Below are positions 1 through 5,464 of a stretch of DNA of 5,511 bases, piece after piece. The DNA is taken from assembly GCA_947165405.1 (NCBI GenBank), contig CAMVAG010000137.1, positions 1 to 5,511 on the forward strand, written 5' to 3'. The notes under the pieces were generated by a model. It was not told the origin of the DNA. It made no database searches and was given only the letters and a program-made list of their open reading frames with translations. Every line of letters begins with the position of its first letter. Position 1 is the stretch's first letter. Origin of the DNA: an uncultured Selenomonadales bacterium. GTDB taxonomy: Bacteria; Bacillota; Negativicutes; Selenomonadales; Selenomonadaceae. The position numbers and the translations under genes are program-made.

Positions 1-444
1 ATGAAAATCACAATCGGCAGCGACCACGGAGCAGTTGACCTCAAAGAGGCAGTCAAGAAAGTTTTGGCGGAGTTTGAAGACGTTGAGTTTAAAGACATCG
101 GGACGTTCGGCACAAATGCGGTTGATTATCCCGACATCGCCGAAAAAGTTTGCGCGGACGTTGTGAGCGGCGAGGCTGACAGAGGCATTGTCCTCTGCGG
201 CACGGGCATCGGCATTTCGATTGCGGCGAACAAAATTCACGGCATACGTTGCGCGCTCTGCCACGACGAATACTCGGCGCAAATGAGCCGCCAACACAAT
301 AATGCAAACGTCTTGGCAATGGGCGGAAGAGTTCTCGGCTTCGGCGTCGCGGGCAAAATTGTTCGCGCTTGGTTGACGACGGAATTTGAGGGCGGTCGTC
401 ACGAGCGGCGCGTCAACAAAATCATGGCTCTTGAAAATAAATAA
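1..444 (+). CDS. rpiB: Ribose-5-phosphate isomerase B (RpiB/LacAB family)
   Basis: This 147-residue protein interconverts ribose 5-phosphate and ribulose 5-phosphate in the cytosolic non-oxidative pentose phosphate pathway. It matches RpiB over its full length, at the usual family size. The N-terminal GSDHG motif (residues 6-10) supplies the phosphate/sugar-contacting Asp8-His9. The LCGTGIG block (65-71) carries the catalytic Cys66 and the Thr68 region. His99 lies in the RQHNNANVL block, and the EFEGGRHERR segment (128-137) holds the phosphate-binding arginines. The ATG at base 1 is taken as the start because MKITIGSDHG begins where family members begin; its ribosome binding site lies outside the window. 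One small oddity is DHGA where most members have DHAG, so Gly and Ala are swapped beside the active-site His. The gene is followed 12 bases later by a phosphodiesterase gene, and the two are probably co-transcribed. A role in allose or galactose 6-phosphate metabolism (AlsB/LacAB) is less likely. Confidence 0.96.
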   Translation: MKITIGSDHGAVDLKEAVKKVLAEFEDVEFKDIGTFGTNAVDYPDIAEKVCADVVSGEADRGIVLCGTGIGISIAANKIHGIRCALCHDEYSAQMSRQHNNANVLAMGGRVLGFGVAGKIVRAWLTTEFEGGRHERRVNKIMALENK

Positions 445-448
445 GGAG
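443..448 (+). promoter_or_regulatory. Shine-Dalgarno site that fixes the yfcE start
   Basis: AAGGAG overlaps the TAA stop of rpiB (442-444) and lies 8 bases before the ATG at 457. A GTG at 448-450 is in frame, but it overlaps this site and has no site of its own, so 457 is the better start. The overlap suggests translational coupling between rpiB and the downstream gene. Confidence 0.8.
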
Positions 449-456
449 TGTTCAAA

Positions 457-1026
457 ATGAAAATCGGAGTTATGTCGGATACTCACGGCTACCACGAGCG
501 CGTTAAGCTTGCCGCAGAAAAATTTTTCGCCGACGCGGATTTGATTCTGCACGCCGGCGATGTTTGCTATCACGGACCGAACAATCCCAATTTCAAGGGC
601 GACGATTATAATCCGAAAGCCCTCGCGAATTTTATCAACGCCTCGAAAATTCCGTTCGTGATTGCTCGCGGCAACGGCGATTCGGAAGTCGACCAGCTTG
701 TCCTCGAAACGCCCGTTATAATTCCTTACGCTCATGTCTTTGCAAACGGAAAGAGGATTGTCGTAAATCACGGGCACCTCTTGCCGACCGACGCCGACAA
801 AGATAAAACGGCAAAGACTTTCCGCGCAGATATTTTTATCACGGGACACATTCACAAGCCCGTCCTCGAAAAGCGCGGCGAAACAATTTTCCTCAATCCC
901 GGCACTGTCTCTCCTTACTTGACGAACCAACCCGACAAGCGCACGAGCGTCGCGTTAATCACCGAAGACAAAATTCAAATCTTCGACCTCGATAGCGGCG
1001 AAGTCTTCATGAGCTTAGATTTTTAA
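457..1026 (+). CDS. yfcE: YfcE-type metallophosphoesterase
   Basis: This 189-residue protein is a calcineurin-like phosphodiesterase, expected to be a cytosolic two-metal enzyme that hydrolyses phosphodiesters; the physiological substrate of the YfcE group is not firmly known. Numbered from the ATG at 457, the metal-binding motifs appear in order: D8-x-H10 (SDTHG), G34-D35 (AGDVCYHGP), G72-N73 (RGNGDSEVDQ), H105 (NHGH) and G130-H131-x-H133 (GHIH). NPGTVS follows at 148-153. The HGPNN and GNGDSEVDQ stretches resemble E. coli YfcE more than the MJ0936/YsnB branch, and the length is close to that of E. coli YfcE (about 184). The common Cys in GNCD is Gly here. The gene sits directly behind rpiB, and no hairpin terminator is evident downstream. 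The exact substrate is open; the family call is firm. Confidence 0.9.
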   Translation: MKIGVMSDTHGYHERVKLAAEKFFADADLILHAGDVCYHGPNNPNFKGDDYNPKALANFINASKIPFVIARGNGDSEVDQLVLETPVIIPYAHVFANGKRIVVNHGHLLPTDADKDKTAKTFRADIFITGHIHKPVLEKRGETIFLNPGTVSPYLTNQPDKRTSVALITEDKIQIFDLDSGEVFMSLDF

Positions 1027-1166
1027 AGCGTGTTGAAAAAAATCGAAACGCAACGGGAAGCTTGAGCCCGGCCGTCACGGATGACGCTGCAAAAGAAAAG
1101 TAGAAGAAACTTTTAAAAAGCAAATTACCAACAGACCTTGAAAAGTGCCGATAAACTCTTTGCACC

Positions 1167-1195
1167 TTGACAGCGCGGCGGCGTTTGTGTAAAAT
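1167..1195 (+). promoter_or_regulatory. Promoter of the tRNA-Pro gene
   Basis: A perfect TTGACA (-35, 1167-1172) is followed after exactly 17 bases by TAAAAT (-10, 1190-1195). The predicted start near 1202 leaves only a base or two before the tRNA at 1204, so the 5' leader would be very short. The spacer is GC-rich (GCGCGGCGGCG), a feature often seen with growth-rate-controlled promoters, though no such control is shown here. Confidence 0.85.
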
Positions 1196-1203
1196 TTTTC
1201 GCA

Positions 1204-1280
1204 CGGGGTGTAGCCCAGCTTGGTAGGGCATCTGCTTTGGGAGCAGGGGGTCGCAGGTTCGAATCCTGTCACCCCGACCA
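1204..1280 (+). tRNA. tRNA-Pro, anticodon UGG
   Basis: The 77-base gene folds as a complete cloverleaf. The acceptor stem pairs CGGGGTG (1204-1210) with CACCCCG (1270-1276), followed by discriminator A and an encoded CCA (1278-1280). The anticodon stem TCTGC/GCAGG (1231-1235 and 1243-1247) closes the loop TTTGGGA, placing anticodon TGG at 1238-1240, which reads CCN proline codons. The T arm is GCAGG, loop TTCGAAT, CCTGT (1253-1269). The D-loop contains GGTAGGG. The gene has its own promoter and terminator and stands alone rather than in a tRNA cluster. Confidence 0.97.
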
Positions 1281-1296
1281 ACAAAGAAAATTTCCA

Positions 1297-1324
1297 AGCC
1301 GTGTCTTCGGGCGCGGCTTTTGTG
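1297..1324 (+). terminator. Intrinsic terminator after tRNA-Pro
   Basis: The arms AGCCGTGTC (1297-1305) and GGCGCGGCT (1310-1318) form a 9-bp stem, including two G-U pairs, capped by the stable tetraloop TTCG. A T-rich tail (TTTTGTGTT) begins at the end of the stem and is only moderately strong. It runs straight into the -35 box of the cheR promoter. Confidence 0.85.
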
Positions 1325-1353
1325 TTGAAATTATCCTTCGCCTCTGCTACAAT
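1325..1353 (+). promoter_or_regulatory. Promoter of the cheR / PaaK-like unit
   Basis: TTGAAA (-35, 1325-1330) and TACAAT (-10, 1348-1353) are separated by 17 bases, close to the sigma-70 consensus. Transcription would start near 1360, giving a leader of about 25 bases with an AAGGGGG ribosome binding site at 1371-1377. I see no flagellar sigma-28 type sequence here, so expression looks constitutive rather than tied to the motility regulon. Confidence 0.8.
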
Positions 1354-1384
1354 GCAAACAAAATTTTGGTAAGGGGGAAAAATT

Positions 1385-2173
1385 ATGGACGACAAGGATT
1401 GGGAACTTTTTAAGCAACAGCTGAATCGCAAGACCGGAATCGATTTGCAACTTTACAAGGAACAGCAAATGCGGCGGCGTATCAACAACTTGATTCAAAA
1501 GACGCCGTTCAAGTCTTACACAAGCTTTTTCAGCGACGCGGTAAGGGACAAACAAAAATTCGCGGACTTCATCGAATATCTTACAATCAACGTTTCAGAA
1601 TTCTTTCGCAACCCCGACAAATTTGATATTCTTGAGGGCGATGTCATTCCTTATCTTCTCAAGCGCAGCGATTCGCTCAACATTTGGAGCGCGGGCTGTT
1701 CAATCGGCGCGGAGCCTTACACGCTGTCTATCATCATGAAAGAGCTGGCACCCGGCAAACGCCACAGGATTCTTGCCACCGACCTCGACATTGAAATTAT
1801 CGGCAAGGCAAAGAAAGGCATTTACACTGCCGACGAAATCAGGGCAATGCGCCCCGACCGCAAGATTAAATATTTCACGAAGACGCCCGAAGGAAAATTT
1901 TCTATCAAGCCCGAAATCAAAATGGCTGTCGACTTCAAACGCCACAACCTCTTGAAAGACCGCTTCGAAACAAATTTCGACCTCATACTCTGCCGCAACG
2001 TCGTCATTTATTTCACGGAAGAGGCAAAGGCCGAACTCTATAAAAATTTCTTCAAGGCACTCAAGCCCGGCGGGATTCTCTTCGTCGGCGGCACCGAATC
2101 AATCTTGAATTCGCGGCAGATCGGCTACGAAACTTATAAGCCGTTCTTTTATCAGAAGCCGCTCCCGAAATAA
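1385..2173 (+). CDS. cheR: CheR-type chemoreceptor glutamate methyltransferase
   Basis: This 262-residue protein is expected to transfer a methyl group from S-adenosylmethionine to glutamates of chemoreceptors, opposing CheB during adaptation. The helical CheR N-domain spans roughly residues 1-60. The SAM-dependent domain follows: NVSEFFRN (69-76), the SAM-binding WSAGCSIGAEPYTL (101-114), ATDLD with the ribose-binding acidic residue (131-135), HNLL (187-190), CRNVVIYF (203-210) and LKPGGILFVGGTES (226-239). Length and motif order are normal for CheR. In the SAM loop the usual STGEEPY reads SIGAEPY, so one conserved Glu is Ala while the second Glu (110) remains. No tetratricopeptide or receptor-tethering extension is seen. 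The start is supported by AAGGGGG 7 bases upstream. No cheA, cheB, cheW or receptor gene is in the window, so its partners are elsewhere or it belongs to an alternative chemosensory pathway. Confidence 0.93.
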   Translation: MDDKDWELFKQQLNRKTGIDLQLYKEQQMRRRINNLIQKTPFKSYTSFFSDAVRDKQKFADFIEYLTINVSEFFRNPDKFDILEGDVIPYLLKRSDSLNIWSAGCSIGAEPYTLSIIMKELAPGKRHRILATDLDIEIIGKAKKGIYTADEIRAMRPDRKIKYFTKTPEGKFSIKPEIKMAVDFKRHNLLKDRFETNFDLILCRNVVIYFTEEAKAELYKNFFKALKPGGILFVGGTESILNSRQIGYETYKPFFYQKPLPK

Positions 2174-2176
2174 ATC

Positions 2177-2881
2177 ATGCTTGAAAATTTTCAAACGGAA
2201 AAAATGCGGCGCGAGGAGCTTGAGATTCTTCAGCTTGAGCGGTTGAAAAAAATCGTCGCGTGGGCTTACGAAAAAAGTTTCTTCTATCAAAAGTCTTTCC
2301 TTCGACACGGCGTCGCGCCCGAAAATATTCAAAGCCTCGCCGACATTGACAAGCTGCCGTTTTTGACGCGGGAGGAAATTCGCAAGACGGACGCCTTTGA
2401 ATTTTTGACGTTGCCGCTGTCAAGTATCGTGCGCGTGAGTGAACTCGACGGGATAAAAAAATTTTACACGCGAGGCGACATTCAAAACAACGTTGAAATG
2501 CTGATTCGCTCATTCATGGCGGCGGGGATTCTTCGCGGCTCGATCGTCGGGCTTGAAGGCGACTTGTCGGACAGCAGGTGCCTCGACGCGCTTTACGCCC
2601 TCGAATCAATCGGCGCGACCGTCAGCCTCACAAAAAATTTCAGCGTCGATACGATTATTCGAATCGCGGAGGACAATTTGACTTGCAAAAATTTTAAACT
2701 GTTCGCGCCGCCGGAAATCGGAGCGTGTTTGTTTTGTCAAGACGATTTCGGTTGTCGTATTCGGGAAGAAAATTTCCTCGCGGAAGTTTCGAACGGCGAA
2801 CTTGTAATCACGACGTTGACCGCGCAGGCAATGCCCTTGATTCGATACAGGACAGGTTTGCAGAAAAAAATAATCGAATAA
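2177..2881 (+). CDS. Degenerate, shortened PaaK-like (phenylacetate-CoA ligase family) protein
   Basis: The 234-residue product resembles two separated parts of phenylacetate-CoA ligase-type adenylating enzymes, which are usually about 430 residues. Residues 1-80 match the family N-terminus (REELEILQLERLKK, FFYQKSF, LPFLTREEIR), and 98-150 match the next region (YTRGDI, AAGILRG, IGATV). A short piece resembling ECxxxxGLHIxEDHF (CLFCQDDFGCRIREENF, 184-200) then leads into GELVITTLTAQAMPLIRYRTG (207-227). The Gly/Thr-rich ATP loop is missing (SELDGIKKFYT at 88-98). Roughly 100 central residues with the YGxSE motif are gone, the acidic residue after RYRTG is absent, and the C-terminal lid domain is lacking. 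I infer that it cannot adenylate a substrate. It is either a decaying gene or a repurposed binding protein. It starts 3 bases after cheR with no clear ribosome binding site, so it is probably translated by coupling. The start fits the family N-terminus. Confidence 0.68.
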   Translation: MLENFQTEKMRREELEILQLERLKKIVAWAYEKSFFYQKSFLRHGVAPENIQSLADIDKLPFLTREEIRKTDAFEFLTLPLSSIVRVSELDGIKKFYTRGDIQNNVEMLIRSFMAAGILRGSIVGLEGDLSDSRCLDALYALESIGATVSLTKNFSVDTIIRIAEDNLTCKNFKLFAPPEIGACLFCQDDFGCRIREENFLAEVSNGELVITTLTAQAMPLIRYRTGLQKKIIE

Positions 2882-2890
2882 AAATTTTAA

Positions 2891-2926
2891 AGCCCGGAGG
2901 TCGGAACCTTCGGGCTGATTTTTTTT
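2891..2926. terminator. Bidirectional terminator between the PaaK-like gene and ssrA
   Basis: The arms AGCCCGGAGGT (2891-2901) and ACCTTCGGGCT (2906-2916) form an 11-bp stem with one G-U pair around the loop CGGA. On the + strand the stem is followed by GA and a run of eight T (2919-2926). On the - strand it is followed by TTTAAAATTTTT. It can therefore end the cheR unit from the left and ssrA from the right. It begins 9 bases after the PaaK-like stop codon. Confidence 0.9.
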
Positions 2927-2928
2927 GT

Positions 2929-3280
2929 TGGTGGAGATGAGGAGAATCGAACTCCTGTCCAAAAATGCCGTTGCTCAACTTTCTCCGAGCGCAGTCGCCG
3001 AAAAATTTCAGCTTCAGCAAACTCGACGACAAACTTGCCAAAGCCAAGCACTTTGAAAATTCCCGCGCCCTGCAGTGCTCTCAAACGCGGTATTCCCGTT
3101 TCTGACGTCGACTCTGACCTGACGGGAAGGGAATCAGTCAGGCGACGTGGCGATTAAGCCGCCAATGCGTACTCTTCAGTGTCCGCAGTTATTGTTTAAG
3201 TTTCCGCTTGTCGAATCGGTTGCGGAGCCGATGCTCGCTTATTGAACCCCGTCCATCCCTGTCGAAACCATTACATCCCC
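2929..3280 (-). ncRNA. ssrA: Transfer-messenger RNA (tmRNA), one-piece
   Basis: This 352-base RNA rescues stalled ribosomes with SmpB by acting first as an alanine tRNA and then as a message for a degradation tag. The 5' end GGGGATGTAATGGTTTCGAC (from 3280 down) and the 3' end TTCGATTCTCC...CATCTCCACCA (to 2929) are characteristic. The acceptor stem pairs GGGGATG with CATCTCC and includes the G3-U pair used for alanine charging; CCA is encoded. The tag frame runs from 3186 to 3154: GCG resume codon, then ADTEEYALAA and TAA, ending in the protease-recognised ALAA. After the tag an H-type pseudoknot is visible: CCTGAC (3142-3137) pairs with GTCAGG (3123-3118), and the loop ATTCCC (3134-3129) pairs with GGGAAT (3097-3092). 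Before the tag TCCGC (3226-3222) can pair with GCGGA (3207-3203). It is of the ordinary one-piece type, not the permuted two-piece type. Confidence 0.97.
3154..3186 (-). other. ssrA: tmRNA tag-peptide reading frame (ADTEEYALAA)
   Basis: Ten codons plus TAA inside the tmRNA. Read from the stop backward, ALAA is the universal C-terminal degron, preceded by Tyr and three acidic/polar residues. GCG is the likely resume codon, giving a leading Ala as in most tags. The exact resume codon is an inference from the family pattern; the C-terminal part is certain. Confidence 0.85.
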
Positions 3281-3298
3281 TTTGTTGAAAGTTGCAAA

Positions 3299-3327
3299 AT
3301 TTTATCACGCGGAAAAATTTTTGTCAA
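3299..3327 (-). promoter_or_regulatory. Promoter of ssrA
   Basis: On the - strand TTGACA (3327-3322) and TAAAAT (3304-3299) are separated by 17 bases, near the sigma-70 ideal. Transcription would start near 3292, leaving a leader of about 12 bases that RNase P would remove at 3280. The spacer begins in a 10-base A5T5 tract (3313-3322). The -35 box overlaps the TGA stop (3326-3324) of the preceding gene. Confidence 0.85.
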
Positions 3328-3815
3328 TCGTCTTTCTCGGCGTCGTCAATCGCGTCTTCCGGCTCGACCAAACCGAACAGCACTTTAAAAAGCGCGTCGC
3401 CGTATTGCTCAATCATGTTCAAGCCGATATTCACGGCGTAATCAATTTGCTCGCAAGTCGGAGGCGCGAAATCTTCCTCGCCGCAGAACATCGAAATCCT
3501 GTAAGAAATTTCTCCGTCGTCGAAATCGAAATCGAAGCAACCGATTTGCAAGCCGTAATTCGCCCGAAGAAGAAACTCCGCAACTTTCAAACGCTCCTCC
3601 TCACCGGCATGAAGGGGAATCGTAATGCGGATAAGAAATTTATCTTTGTAAGCGCGGAAAAAAACTCTCGCGTGCTTGAATTTGGTATTGACGGAATAAG
3701 CGGCACTTGCAACGTCGTGCTCGTCGAAGGGGCGGTGCTTAATTTTGTTGCATTCAAAAAAATTTTCGACTGCCGCACGAATTTGAGCCGTCGTGTCGCG
3801 TTGTAAATCTTCCAT
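3324..3815 (-). CDS. YbjN-like protein (probable)
   Basis: The 163-residue soluble protein has no signal peptide, membrane segment or catalytic motif that I can see. Its middle resembles the YbjN domain family, small alpha/beta proteins with a fold like that of type III secretion chaperones: a strand-rich segment (RVFFRAYKDKFLIRITIPL, about 50-68), then EEERLKVAEFLLRANYGLQIGCF (72-94), an FDFDDGEISYRIS segment (95-108) and a helix near VNIGLNMIEQYGDALFKVLFG. The tail is very acidic (EPEDAIDDAEKDD). The molecular role of this family is not settled; regulatory and chaperone-like functions have been proposed. The start at 3815 is backed by a strong AGGAGG (3828-3823) with 7-base spacing. It lies 12 bases behind the DNA glycosylase gene, so the two are very likely co-transcribed. 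No terminator is visible between it and ssrA. Confidence 0.72.
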   Translation of the reverse strand: MEDLQRDTTAQIRAAVENFFECNKIKHRPFDEHDVASAAYSVNTKFKHARVFFRAYKDKFLIRITIPLHAGEEERLKVAEFLLRANYGLQIGCFDFDFDDGEISYRISMFCGEEDFAPPTCEQIDYAVNIGLNMIEQYGDALFKVLFGLVEPEDAIDDAEKDD

Positions 3816-3822
3816 GAAAAAT

Positions 3823-3828
3823 CCTCCT
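3823..3828 (-). promoter_or_regulatory. Shine-Dalgarno site of the ybjN-like gene
   Basis: AGGAGG on the - strand touches the TGA stop (3830-3828) of the glycosylase gene and sits 7 bases before the ATG at 3815. It confirms that start and points to co-translation of the pair. Confidence 0.8.
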
Positions 3829-4403
3829 CACTTCGCCGAAATAAATTTGTTTCCCGCCGCAACGAATCGCCAAAGATAATTCGCCGCCTCGCCCGCATAA
3901 TCGACGTTGATTCTTTTCGTCGCCGCGATTGGAAAAGTTTCAGCCGTCTCGATAAAAATTTCCTCGCCGCATAAATCAGAGCCGTAAAAATTTTTCGTTA
4001 TGCCCAATGCTTGAGAGAGCTTGCCCGGCCCCGAACACAACTCGCGCAGATTATTTTTATTTCGACGACGTTTCATCAACTCGACGCCGTCAACAGGTTG
4101 CAAGGCGCGAATCAAAACCGCTTCGGGAACGTCTTCGACATTGGCGACGACGTTCGTGCAAATGTGAACGCCGTAAATCAGATAAACATAGACGAAGCCG
4201 CCCGCGCCGTAAAAAATTTTCGTGCGTTCGGTTTTGCCGCGATAGGAATGAGCCGCCGCATCAAGCGCGCCCATGTAAGCCTCCGTCTCGACGATAAGAC
4301 CGCTCGTCAAACCTTCGGGAAAGTTCGTTACAAGTTTCTTTCCGATAAGTTCGCGGGCAACCGTCAAGCCGTCACGCAAATAAAATTCTCGCGGCAGTTT
4401 CAT
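3828..4403 (-). CDS. DNA-3-methyladenine glycosylase (MPG/AAG family)
   Basis: This 191-residue protein should excise alkylated purines such as 3-methyladenine, and probably hypoxanthine, from DNA in base-excision repair. It matches the AAG/MPG fold (not AlkA or Tag) over its full length. LIGKKLV (19-25) is followed by IVETEAYMG (37-45) with the likely catalytic Glu41 and base-stacking Tyr43, and by AAH with His52. VYVYLIYG (71-78) holds the DNA-intercalating Tyr77, and CTN holds Asn84. LIRALQPVDG (97-106) and GPGKLSQALGI (125-135) complete the family pattern; human AAG residues E125, Y127, H136, Y162 and N169 are all represented. The ATG at 4403 shares one base with the potD stop (TGATG). 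AAGG at 4414-4411 is a weak ribosome binding site. A TTG one codon upstream is a poorer start. Genes on both sides appear co-transcribed. Confidence 0.95.
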   Translation of the reverse strand: MKLPREFYLRDGLTVARELIGKKLVTNFPEGLTSGLIVETEAYMGALDAAAHSYRGKTERTKIFYGAGGFVYVYLIYGVHICTNVVANVEDVPEAVLIRALQPVDGVELMKRRRNKNNLRELCSGPGKLSQALGITKNFYGSDLCGEEIFIETAETFPIAATKRINVDYAGEAANYLWRFVAAGNKFISAK

Positions 4404-5464
4404 CAATCAACCTTAACTTGCATCCAAAGATTGTTATAATACTCATCCATTTGGTTGCCGAGATATTTGTAAGTCTCTTGACCTTTGTAGACTTCGGGCG
4501 AGGGGAAAGCTATCGGCGAATTTTTAATCTCCTCGTCCTCCTCCAAATCTTTAACGGCAGTGTTCGGCGTCGAGTAGCCGAGATAATCGAAATTCATGAC
4601 GGCAATATCGGGGCGGCACATGAAGTCGATAAATTTATGCGCGTTGTCGACGTTCTGCGCGTCCTTCGTGATAACCCAACCGTCAATCCAAAAGTTCGTG
4701 CCTTCCTTCGGGATTGCAAATGCCATGTTCGGATTTTGTTGCAAGATAATCAGAGCCTCGCCGCTGAAGACAACGCCCATTGCCGCTTCCGAATTGATAA
4801 GCTTCTCTTTGACCTCGTCGATAACGTAAGCTTGGACAAGCGGCTTTTGTTTCTTCAACATTGCTTGAGCTTGAGCCAAAACATCTTTATCGGTCTCGTT
4901 CATGCTCTTGCCCATGAGCTTGAGCGGAATCATCATTGCATCGCGGGCGGAGTCTTGCATTAAAATTTGTCCGGTGTATTTGTCGTTCCAAAGAATGTTC
5001 CAGCTGTCGACGGGATCTGTGACTTTCGTTTTGTCGTAGATTATGCCGACGGTTCCCCAGCAATAGGGCACGGAATATTTGTTGCCGGGGTCAAAGGATT
5101 CGGCTTGCTTGTAAAATTCTTCGCCGATATATTTTTTTGCGTCGGGAAGTTTCGTGAAGTCAAGCGGCTGAATCAAATCGTTGTCGATAAGTTTTTGAAT
5201 CATGTAATCGGACGGGCAGATAACGTCGTAATGAACCGCTCCTTCCGCCACGCGAGGATACATGCTCTCGTTTGTGTCGAACTCGTCAAGGATAACGTGA
5301 ATGCCCGTTTCCTTTTCGAAAATCTTCAAGGCTTCGGGGTCAAGATAATCGCCCCAGCTGTAGACGTAGACGACGTTTTCTTTTTTGTCACCGCCGCCGC
5401 AACCCGCAACTCCGAATGCCAAAAGACTCACCAACAAGAGCGCAAGAATTTTAAATTTGTTCAT
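4403..5464 (-). CDS. potD: Polyamine (spermidine/putrescine) ABC transporter substrate-binding lipoprotein
   Basis: This 353-residue protein captures polyamines outside the cytoplasmic membrane and delivers them to the PotABC transporter. A signal peptide (MNKFK, then a hydrophobic stretch to residue 18) ends in a lipobox V-A-G-C, so Cys22 is probably lipidated; a short GGGDKKEN linker follows. The mature domain starts with VYVYSWGDYLDPE (32-44), typical of PotD, and includes YDVICPSDYMI (79-89), VPYCWGTVGIIYD (132-144), DSARDAM (171-177) and NFWIDGWVI (257-265). Trp37, Tyr40, Ser85, Tyr87, Trp259 and Asp261 fall where PotD-type proteins contact the ligand. Length is normal. AAGGAGG (5479-5473) precedes the ATG by 8 bases. 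potABC is not in the window; it may lie upstream past 5511, as in standard potABCD operons. Putrescine versus spermidine preference cannot be read from sequence. Confidence 0.94.
   Translation of the reverse strand: MNKFKILALLLVSLLAFGVAGCGGGDKKENVVYVYSWGDYLDPEALKIFEKETGIHVILDEFDTNESMYPRVAEGAVHYDVICPSDYMIQKLIDNDLIQPLDFTKLPDAKKYIGEEFYKQAESFDPGNKYSVPYCWGTVGIIYDKTKVTDPVDSWNILWNDKYTGQILMQDSARDAMMIPLKLMGKSMNETDKDVLAQAQAMLKKQKPLVQAYVIDEVKEKLINSEAAMGVVFSGEALIILQQNPNMAFAIPKEGTNFWIDGWVITKDAQNVDNAHKFIDFMCRPDIAVMNFDYLGYSTPNTAVKDLEEDEEIKNSPIAFPSPEVYKGQETYKYLGNQMDEYYNNLWMQVKVD

Noticed and set aside
448..456. GTG start three codons upstream for the phosphodiesterase
   Set aside because: It overlaps the ribosome binding site AAGGAG that serves the ATG at 457, and family members begin at MKIGVMSDTHG.
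1027..1166. Possible small gene or terminator after yfcE
   Set aside because: Only very short frames occur, with no ribosome binding site, and I found no stem followed by a T-run; it is left as unassigned intergenic sequence.
1007..1431. Minus-strand open frames with a GDRIRTCDPLLPKQ / GVTGFEPATPCSQ-like stretch
   Set aside because: This is the well-known false translation of the tRNA-Pro gene read in reverse; it covers the tRNA, its promoter and its terminator.
2808..3084. Minus-strand open frames across the ssrA region
   Set aside because: They lie over the tmRNA and its terminator, which explain the sequence; only the internal 10-codon tag is genuinely translated.
3282..3806. Plus-strand open frame of 174 codons
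   Set aside because: It is antisense to the ybjN-like gene, which has a strong ribosome binding site and a family match; the plus frame has neither.
4418..4963. Plus-strand open frame of 181 codons opposite potD
   Set aside because: The reverse strand encodes a full-length PotD with a lipobox; this frame shows no family resemblance and no ribosome binding site.
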